DNA of 8,372 nt from Gammaproteobacteria bacterium (lineage in GTDB: Bacteria; Pseudomonadota; Gammaproteobacteria; Granulosicoccales; Granulosicoccaceae), in the NCBI GenBank assembly GCA_019634245.1, contig JAHQVR010000207.1:1-8372 (forward strand), read 5' to 3'. Position numbers and translations under genes: made by a program. The notes under the pieces are model-generated. The model did no database searches and was not told the origin of the DNA. It was given only the letters and a program-made list of their open reading frames with translations. Every line of letters begins with the position of its first letter. Position 1 is the stretch's first letter. This document shows, in pieces, positions 1 through 5,186 of this stretch.

Positions 1-332
1 CCGAGAATGACATCAAATGACGCATCCGGTGCAACAAATGATTCTATACTCGCCTTTTCGAAAGTCGCGTTGTTGATATTTTTTCGATCCGCCTGAGTAC
101 GAGCAAACTCAAGCATTTTTTCAGACACATCAATGGCGTGTAGATGTTTTACATAAGGCGCGTGCGCAACTGCCGTACCGCCGGTGCCACAGCCAAATTC
201 CAAAACATTGGAATCCGGGTTGAAAAAACTACGTGAGATCTTCAATTTCTCTTCATAAGCTTCTACATCTTTTATAGGTGACCGATAATATTTATCAGCA
301 ATTCGGTCCCAAAAACGGCTACTGTCTTTCAT
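1..332 (-). CDS. Class I SAM-dependent methyltransferase, N-terminal part (3' end beyond window)
   Basis: Reading the minus strand from the ATG at 332-330 gives an open frame of about 110 codons with no stop before the left edge, so the C-terminal part is missing. The N-terminus reads MKDSSRFWDRIADKYYRSPI, a start typical of small stand-alone class I methyltransferases. Around residues 45-52 comes the glycine-rich SAM-binding motif I (VLEFGCGTGG), then the acidic motif II (AIDVSEKM, about residues 67-74) and a SFDVIL segment at the visible end, which is the usual motif IV position. A GGAG sequence lies about 8 nt before the ATG and supports this start. The gene follows another methyltransferase on the same strand after 44 bp, so the two are probably co-transcribed. 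The methyl acceptor cannot be inferred: this fold acts on small molecules, quinones, lipids and proteins alike. Confidence is high for the family and low for any substrate. Confidence 0.88.
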   Translation of the reverse strand, partial: MKDSSRFWDRIADKYYRSPIKDVEAYEEKLKISRSFFNPDSNVLEFGCGTGGTAVAHAPYVKHLHAIDVSEKMLEFARTQADRKNINNATFEKASIESFVAPDASFDVIL

Positions 333-376
333 AGATTTAACTCCAAACTAGTCAATTTAAAGGGATAAGCGGCTAG

Positions 377-1144
377 CTAAACAGCGGATAATTTGTTTGC
401 TGTAAGCGCCACACTAAAATTACGCAATCTGCTTTGCCGATTAATGGGCAAAAAACGGATCGCTTCGAACATACCGTGATCAAGCCACTGGCGAACGGTC
501 GCAGGAGTGACGCAGTGTGTTCGCCATTTCATCTGTATCCATCTACCCGACAGCGACTGCTTTGTACAACAGAGAAAAACCAGCCCACCGGGCTTCAGCA
601 CGCGATGTATCTCGAGTAAAGCTCGATCGGGATCGGCAAGATGCTCAAGAACATGGGTAGCGATCACAACATCTTGAGATTGGTCGGCGAACGGTAAATC
701 ACGAATATCTGCAACCTGATAGTCAAGCGACAATCCTGATTTTTCGAATGTATGAACGGCCTGATTTTTCATTGCCGATGAGATATCAACAGCGCTGATC
801 CTGAATTCGTGGTCAGATGCCAGGACCATCGCTCGAGAAAACTCAGCCGTGCCTGCGCCGCACTCCAATAGTCTTATCGGCGCCGAATCTTCGCTACGAT
901 CCAGCTGAGCAAGCACTTGAACAGCAAGTGAACTATATGCGCGATTGACGCCTAATCGGTTTAGCGTGTTCTGCCATTCCATGGCCGCATCATCGTAACG
1001 CTCCGCAAGCTCTGAAACCTGATACGCCTGGCGATCAATGGACAATCGCCAACTCCCAAGCGATCGAGACACCACGGGTATTAGTCCCTTTCGGTAGTTT
1101 TGGGTGTCGTAAACGGTGGTATAATCATTTGCACAAGCTGTCAC
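377..1144 (-). CDS. Class I SAM-dependent methyltransferase (Methyltransf_11 type)
   Basis: This 255-residue protein has a full Rossmann-type methyltransferase core at about residues 90-195. Motif I is LLECGAGTAE (residues 92-101), where the third glycine of GxGxG is replaced by alanine. Asp120 in AVDIS is the expected ribose contact, and ADIRDLPF (145-152) the expected adenine pocket. VIATHVLEHL (160-169) and RVLKPGG (181-187) follow, as in UbiE-like and Methyltransf_11 proteins. The 90-residue N-terminal region includes ELAERYDDAAMEWQ, which looks like a conserved helical lid. The start is a GTG at 1144-1142 preceded by AGAGAG about 8 nt upstream; the first internal Met (residue 55) falls inside that helix, so the longer form is preferred. 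The C-terminal part (SGRWIQMKWRTH onward) may bind substrate. It is first in a minus-strand pair with another methyltransferase and divergent from a LysR gene that may control it. The substrate is unknown. Confidence 0.9.
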   Translation of the reverse strand: MTACANDYTTVYDTQNYRKGLIPVVSRSLGSWRLSIDRQAYQVSELAERYDDAAMEWQNTLNRLGVNRAYSSLAVQVLAQLDRSEDSAPIRLLECGAGTAEFSRAMVLASDHEFRISAVDISSAMKNQAVHTFEKSGLSLDYQVADIRDLPFADQSQDVVIATHVLEHLADPDRALLEIHRVLKPGGLVFLCCTKQSLSGRWIQMKWRTHCVTPATVRQWLDHGMFEAIRFLPINRQSRLRNFSVALTANKLSAV

Positions 1145-1182
1145 TTTCCTAACTCTCTATCTCGCTACATCGAAAGCCAGGC

Positions 1183-1188
1183 ATTATA
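1183..1188 (-). promoter_or_regulatory. Candidate -10 box for the methyltransferase pair in the divergent intergenic region
   Basis: On the minus strand these bases read TATAAT, a perfect sigma-70 -10 hexamer, placed 38 bp before the GTG start of the first methyltransferase. No good -35 hexamer is seen 16-18 bp further upstream (the bases there read near ATCTGT), as is common for activator-dependent promoters. On the plus strand the overlapping CATTAT could serve the LysR gene, so the two promoters may overlap. The assignment rests on position and one hexamer only. Confidence 0.4.
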
Positions 1189-1233
1189 GGTAGAAAGGAC
1201 AGAGAACAGATCTCCCATAGGTGTTGATCAGCT

Positions 1234-2172
1234 ATGCAAAAATCGTTTAGCTGGGATGCTGTGTCCTTTGACTGGAACCAGGTTCGAGCATTCCTCGCAG
1301 CCGTCGAACAAGGATCATTATCCGGGGCCGCTCGAGTACTGGGGCAAACTCAACCTACAGTCAGTCGACAAATATCCAGCCTGGAAGATCAGCTTGGTGT
1401 TCTATTGCTCGAAAGGGGCACACGCGGATTAACGATAACCGACTCAGGTCAAGGACTATTGGCGCATGTCACAGCTATGGGGCAAGCGGCCTTAAAACTC
1501 TCACTTGCTGCTTCAGGGCAATCAGCAGCCATAGAGGGTGATGTGTGCATTACCGCTACAAACGCCTTCGCAACATTTCACCTACCGCGAATACTAAAAC
1601 GCATAAGAATGGAAGCACCGCTCGTCACGACAAAGATCATAACCTCCAACGACCTACAAGATATTACGAAGCGGGAAGCGGATATTTCAATTCGACACGC
1701 GGCGCCCACCGAGCCTGATCTCATTGGCAGACATGTTGGAGATATGGATGCACTGCTGTATGCCTCTAGAGAATACCTGGATCAACATGGTCGACCTGAA
1801 ACTGCAGAGGATTGCGCCAAGTATGACTTTGTGGGGTTTGAGAACCCAGCGACATTGATTGCCCCGTTGCAGGCATTTGGAGTGAATGTTTCAGAAAAGA
1901 ATTTCAAAATAAACACCGCCAGTGGAACAGCAATCCTGGAATTCGTTCGGCAAGGCCTTGGGGTCAGCATTCTTACGCGTGACGCACAATATTTTTTCCC
2001 GGACTTAGAACCTGTTCTGCCAGATCTGGGCTCACTCCCTGTGCCGATCTGGTTGGTGACCCACAGAGAGCTACGAACCAGCGGACGTATTCGTGTCGTG
2101 TTCGATATTCTGTCTGAGGAAATTGGAAACTTACAGGCAACAAGCAAGCGTCCAGCGACCGCTACGACATAA
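1234..2172 (+). CDS. LysR-family transcriptional regulator
   Basis: This 312-residue protein has the standard LysR length and layout. A winged helix-turn-helix lies at residues 14-73 (DWNQVRAFLAAVEQGSLSGA onward), with the recognition helix around TQPTVSRQISSLE (39-51) and the wing at RGTRGLTITDSG. A linker helix follows to about residue 95, then a periplasmic-binding-protein-like effector domain from about 100 to 297, including the ADISIRHA strand and the QGLGVSIL segment usual in this family. The ATG used has a weak AGG 12 nt upstream; a GTG at codon 10 (1261) is an alternative, since most relatives begin close to the DWNQVRAFL segment. The gene is transcribed away from the methyltransferase pair across 89 bp. 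LysR regulators often control the divergent neighbour, so those genes are the likeliest targets; that is inference. The small-molecule effector is unknown. The C-terminal tail (ATSKRPATATT) is probably disordered. Confidence 0.93.
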   Translation: MQKSFSWDAVSFDWNQVRAFLAAVEQGSLSGAARVLGQTQPTVSRQISSLEDQLGVLLLERGTRGLTITDSGQGLLAHVTAMGQAALKLSLAASGQSAAIEGDVCITATNAFATFHLPRILKRIRMEAPLVTTKIITSNDLQDITKREADISIRHAAPTEPDLIGRHVGDMDALLYASREYLDQHGRPETAEDCAKYDFVGFENPATLIAPLQAFGVNVSEKNFKINTASGTAILEFVRQGLGVSILTRDAQYFFPDLEPVLPDLGSLPVPIWLVTHRELRTSGRIRVVFDILSEEIGNLQATSKRPATATT

Positions 2173-2429
2173 AATTCCACAGACCACTGGAGTATTACCC
2201 ATTTCAACGATAACCTAAAAACAGCTTGAATTTGATCAAAAGATTAGACCCCAGCTCGCGGCGCTGATACACAAGCCTCGAGTTTATTTATAAAACCCAT
2301 GCAGCCTGGCTTCACGGTGTTTACGAGGGATAGCGATAGTTTCTCTTCGCATTAACCAGCGAATTTGGGTGTTTGCACACAGCATCATAAGTTTGTCTAT
2401 AGCTTTGGATGCAGAGGAGGCCGTATTGA
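2173..2429. other. Intergenic region upstream of the AraC-type membrane regulator
   Basis: No gene is supported here. The stretch holds a perfect 10-bp palindrome TTTGATCAAA at 2231-2240 and an AT-rich TATAAA at 2289-2294 that could be a -10 box, though its only -35-like partner (CTGATA, 2264-2269) is 19 bp away. A strong ribosome binding site, GAGGAGG at 2414-2420, lies 9 nt before the ATG of the next gene and fixes its start. No convincing rho-independent terminator for the LysR gene is visible. Confidence 0.4.
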
Positions 2430-3560
2430 ATGGAACTAGACTGGTTGGTCCGTGGCGCTATAGTTGGATTGTGCGCTCTACTTGCCGTTAGCTGGCTGTT
2501 ACACAACGAAAAAATAGTCACCAAAGTTGGAGCACTCTTCATACTCGGCGTTATCTGCTACGTATTGGTGTCATCGCCTGATAGTGGACAGTATCCCTTC
2601 ACTCTATTGGTTGGACTCCAGTGTGGGGCCATTTTTACAGCTGTTTTTTTCTGGTGGTTCTCGCTGGTGCTTTTCGAGATCAAACTTCGGCCTAAAGTTA
2701 TCTTCTGGATTCCCGCCTTTGTCATGCTGACAACCTTACCCTTTCGCAGCTGGGGCAGTACCTCACTGGAAACAACTGGCAGTTTTCTCATTCATCAGGC
2801 AGTTGTCCTCGTGTTACTTGCACATATTGTTTTTCTTGCATTGCGTAATTTTGCCGAGGACCTGGTTACACCGCGACGACATTTTAGACTGACCGTGGCC
2901 ACACTAATACCAATCAGTTTGTTATGTATTGTTGCTGTTGAGCTTGGTTTGTTCGGTCTTACCATCACGGAAAACCTTCTGCTTATTCAGGCCTTTGTAT
3001 TGTTGGCACTCGTCGGTCTGTTCGTGTTCTGGGCATTACAACCTAACGATAATATTCTGAATACAAACCTACCGCGTTCATCGGCAGCATCTGCAAAACC
3101 AACACATGCATTCAACACCCATTCAGACCCATCAACCTCGTATGATGTGGATGAACTCACCCAAATGCCTAAGTCCAGGGGATCGGACCACCTACTCCCC
3201 GCCGATCAGTTAGAGATTGAACAACTTGAGAATTTAATGCAATCAGGAGCTTACCGTACAGCGGGCTTGACTGTCAGAGAATTGGCAAACACCCTCTCAA
3301 TTCCTGAACATCGTTTGCGGAAACATATCAACCAACAACTCGGTTATCGCAATTTCTCAGCCTATCTAAATGGTTTTCGTATCGAAGAGGCAAAAAAAGC
3401 GCTGTCTAATCCCGCTGAGGCTCGTAAACAAATCACATCGATCGGCTACGAAGTTGGATTTAACTCGATCGGTCCCTTCAACCGGGCCTTTCGGGAGCAT
3501 ACAGGTCTAACCCCGTCTGAGTACCGACAGCAGATCTTGAGCGATTCTGAAAAAAACTAA
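2430..3560 (+). CDS. Membrane-anchored AraC-family transcriptional regulator (seven-TM sensor plus HTH)
   Basis: This 376-residue protein joins a hydrophobic N-terminal half to a C-terminal AraC/XylS DNA-binding domain. I count seven likely membrane helices, at about residues 8-24, 33-49, 57-83, 90-104, 117-138, 153-176 and 182-203. A polar Ser/Pro/Asn-rich linker (204-255) follows, then two helix-turn-helix units at about 275-367. The second ends in the family signature (IGYEVGFNSIGPFNRAFREH, then TGLTPSEYR). The start is secured by GAGGAGG 9 nt upstream. Known AraC proteins of this layout are thought to sense a signal in or across the inner membrane and bind DNA from there; the ligand here is not predictable. 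The desaturase-DUF2147 gene begins 96 bp downstream on the same strand and is the likely target or co-transcribed partner. A direct repeat resembling an AraC operator lies at the junction. The family call is firm; the regulatory link is inference. Confidence 0.92.
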   Translation: MELDWLVRGAIVGLCALLAVSWLLHNEKIVTKVGALFILGVICYVLVSSPDSGQYPFTLLVGLQCGAIFTAVFFWWFSLVLFEIKLRPKVIFWIPAFVMLTTLPFRSWGSTSLETTGSFLIHQAVVLVLLAHIVFLALRNFAEDLVTPRRHFRLTVATLIPISLLCIVAVELGLFGLTITENLLLIQAFVLLALVGLFVFWALQPNDNILNTNLPRSSAASAKPTHAFNTHSDPSTSYDVDELTQMPKSRGSDHLLPADQLEIEQLENLMQSGAYRTAGLTVRELANTLSIPEHRLRKHINQQLGYRNFSAYLNGFRIEEAKKALSNPAEARKQITSIGYEVGFNSIGPFNRAFREHTGLTPSEYRQQILSDSEKN

Positions 3561-3571
3561 CCGATTCTGAA
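3542..3571 (+). repeat. Direct repeat CGATTCTGAA x2, 20-bp period, at the AraC gene / desaturase junction
   Basis: CGATTCTGAA occurs at 3542-3551 and again, identical, at 3562-3571. The first copy lies in the last codons of the AraC-type gene and the second just after its stop. AraC-family proteins commonly bind two direct half-sites about two helical turns apart, so this is a plausible operator for the regulator encoded just upstream. It lies about 40 bp before an extended -10 element. Chance repetition cannot be excluded for a 10-bp word. Confidence 0.4.
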
Positions 3572-3608
3572 CATTTCTCGCTGAATTTAAGAATCTGCAG
3601 GCATCAGA

Positions 3609-3617
3609 TGCTGTAAT
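3609..3617 (+). promoter_or_regulatory. Candidate extended -10 promoter for the desaturase-DUF2147 gene
   Basis: TGcTGTAAT matches an extended -10 element: TG, one base, then a hexamer with 5 of 6 matches to TATAAT. No recognisable -35 hexamer lies 16-18 bp upstream, which fits an activator-dependent promoter. The predicted start of transcription, near 3624, would give a leader of about 30 nt to the ATG at 3657. Together with the upstream direct repeat it suggests AraC-type activation; neither has independent support. Confidence 0.35.
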
Positions 3618-3656
3618 TTCATTGAATAAGCCTCCGTTTAGAAAACTGAGGTGACC

Positions 3657-4931
3657 ATGAACCCGAGCCTACCCGACACCGCCGCAGTGCTGGAAGCGGC
3701 CAGAGCCATCCTTTTTGTGGACATCGCCCGCTATCTAATAGGGGCTGGTGGTATTTTCCTGGCTATTAACCTGGTGCTGAGAAATCCGCTTAAACATAGG
3801 AAGATTCGTCCAGGATCTCCTTCTTCACTCCAAATGAGATCCGAGATCCTCACGTCGATCAGAACAGCGACGATCTTTGCCACCGTTGGTGTCACGATAT
3901 GGCTGGCAGATCATCTAGGACTGCTGCAAATCTACTCTGACCCTGCTCATTTAGGCTGGGCCTGGTTTGCAATCTCCATTATTCTTTTAGTCGTACTCCA
4001 CGACACCTGGTTTTACTGGATACACCGGCTCATACATAGACGCACCCTCTTTCAAAGGATGCATTCTCACCATCATCGCTCTCAAAATCCGAGCCCGTTT
4101 TCCGCCTATTCATTCAACATGGGTGAAGCGATACTTAACGCTTTATACTTTCCGCTGGCGCTAGTCATTATTCCGGTGTCAGAATTAGCTGCGTTTATAT
4201 TTACAGCACATATGATGATGGTAAATGCGGTTCATCACTGTGGCTATGAGATTTACCCCAAATCGCAATCTGGGAAACCGCTACTCGACTGGTTGACCAC
4301 CACAACCCATCACGATTTACACCACGCCAACGGACGATGGAACTTCGGTTTTTATTTCACTTTTTGGGACCGAATAATGGGAACAGAGCACCCTGAGTAT
4401 CATCAAAGATTCTCAGAGGCAGCAGGTACATCCGATGCAAACAAGAGCGCTAATAAGTTAAAACGGATAGATAACAATAGAGAATTACCAAAAATAAGCG
4501 CACTACTGTTCATTTTATTAGGTTCATTCGGAACATTTCACTCGACCAATTCCAGCGCTCAGACCTCACCTCTGGAGGCAATTTCAGGGATGTGGGCATC
4601 AAATGGCTATTCAATCGTTGTTGACATAGAACCCTGTAAAAGCAACTACTCCCTGGTTTGTGGCTCTCTCGTGTGGGCCTGGAGTCCGGATTTAATCCAG
4701 GATGAAGCCTGGAAGCGACTCATACTCAAAGGTTTTCACTACGATGGCAATAGATGGGTCAACGGTAAAATTATTCATCCTGTTTCAAATCAGGTTTATC
4801 GAGCAACGATTCGACCAGATACACAAGACACTCTAATAATTGAAGGGTGTGTGGCTTTTGTATTGTGCGAAAAACAAACCTGGCGACGTCTAAGCAGTTT
4901 ACCGCATGTAATAAAAACAAATACAGACTAA
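3657..4931 (+). CDS. Sterol desaturase/fatty acid hydroxylase-superfamily membrane enzyme fused to a C-terminal DUF2147 domain
   Basis: The N-terminal two thirds is a di-iron integral membrane oxygenase. Several hydrophobic helices span about residues 25-190, and the histidine clusters of the family are intact: HDTWFYWIHRLIH (His115, 123, 127), MHSHHHR (136, 138-140), VHHCGYEIYP (193-194) and THHDLHHANG (218-219, 222-223). The family's usual end, FTFWDRIMGTEHPEY, follows at 235-248. Such enzymes hydroxylate or desaturate C-H bonds of lipids, using O2 at an iron pair; the substrate here is unknown. After a polar linker comes a hydrophobic stretch (about 279-296) ending in SSAQ, which resembles a signal peptide. 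A DUF2147 domain (about 309-412) follows, with the GMW start, the PC...CGSLVW core, NGKIIHP and the QTWRR end. The reading frame is continuous through the junction. The ATG at 3657 is preferred because GAGG lies 5 nt upstream; a GTG at 3651 is in frame. DUF2147 would sit in the periplasm. Confidence 0.88.
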   Translation: MNPSLPDTAAVLEAARAILFVDIARYLIGAGGIFLAINLVLRNPLKHRKIRPGSPSSLQMRSEILTSIRTATIFATVGVTIWLADHLGLLQIYSDPAHLGWAWFAISIILLVVLHDTWFYWIHRLIHRRTLFQRMHSHHHRSQNPSPFSAYSFNMGEAILNALYFPLALVIIPVSELAAFIFTAHMMMVNAVHHCGYEIYPKSQSGKPLLDWLTTTTHHDLHHANGRWNFGFYFTFWDRIMGTEHPEYHQRFSEAAGTSDANKSANKLKRIDNNRELPKISALLFILLGSFGTFHSTNSSAQTSPLEAISGMWASNGYSIVVDIEPCKSNYSLVCGSLVWAWSPDLIQDEAWKRLILKGFHYDGNRWVNGKIIHPVSNQVYRATIRPDTQDTLIIEGCVAFVLCEKQTWRRLSSLPHVIKTNTD

Positions 4932-5075
4932 CGTCTGCTCAGTAGACAAGCATTATTTTCCCAGCAATCGATAGCCGTAGCGCCACGTTCTGACGCTTCA
5001 TTAAACCCCCGAAATAAGGCCGCCAGATTAAAAATTCTCGAAGTCAGTACTACACCAGTGTGACTAATACGCAAA

Positions 5076-5115
5076 TCAGTACGTGTTAGGGCTGTTCAGT
5101 GCGTGTTAGGGCTGT
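5076..5115 (+). repeat. Tandem 20-bp direct repeat (2 copies, 19/20 identical) abutting the Pho box
   Basis: TCAGTACGTGTTAGGGCTGT (5076-5095) is followed immediately by a second copy (5096-5115) that differs only by G for A at the sixth base. The last four bases of copy 2 (CTGT) are also the first four of the Pho box. Each copy ends in GCTGT, so copy 1 carries a degenerate half-site (CTGTTCA) 20 bp before the first CTGTCAT. The repeat may be a recent duplication that adds regulator contacts, or a local slippage event without function. Confidence 0.85.
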
Positions 5116-5145
5116 CATACGTCTGTCATAGACCGAGTGCAAACT
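5112..5145 (+). promoter_or_regulatory. Pho box (PhoB-binding site) and promoter of the phytase-like gene
   Basis: CTGTCATACGTCTGTCATA (5112-5130) consists of two identical CTGTCATA units with an 11-bp period. This matches the known PhoB consensus of two CTGTCAT-type repeats separated by 4 AT-biased bases; here the spacer is ACGT. In Pho promoters the second unit overlaps the -35 position and a -10 hexamer follows about 10 bp later. Here CAAACT (5140-5145) begins exactly 10 bp after the second CTGTCAT, though it matches TATAAT at only 3 of 6 positions. The ATG lies 56 bp after the box. Function as a phosphate-starvation promoter is inferred, but motif, spacing and downstream gene agree. Confidence 0.82.
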
Positions 5146-5186
5146 TCTACCTTTAACCCCTACAAACTGACTACAGGTGCGAATCG

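Noticed and set aside
1782..2207. Open frame of 141 codons on the minus strand
   Set aside because: It lies almost wholly antisense to the LysR gene, has no recognisable domain, and its composition follows from the codon use of the real gene.
2231..2240. Palindrome TTTGATCAAA as an FNR/ANR-type site
   Set aside because: The FNR pattern needs TTGAT and ATCAA separated by four bases; here the two arms overlap in a 10-bp palindrome, which is common by chance in AT-rich intergenic DNA.
2373..2403. TTGCAC ... TATAGC as a promoter just upstream of the AraC-type gene
   Set aside because: Only 3 of 6 matches at -35 and 19 bp spacing to a 4 of 6 hexamer, too weak to list.
2321..2542. Open frame of 73 codons on the minus strand overlapping the AraC-type gene start
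   Set aside because: It overlaps the promoter region and first codons of a well-supported gene, and it resembles no known protein.
3651..3653. GTG as the start of the desaturase-DUF2147 gene
   Set aside because: It overlaps the ribosome binding site (GAGG at 3648-3651) that is well placed for the ATG at 3657 and has no site of its own.
4925..4946. Short inverted repeats AGAC/GTCT after the desaturase-DUF2147 stop as a terminator
   Set aside because: The stems are only 4 bp, with no T run of note.
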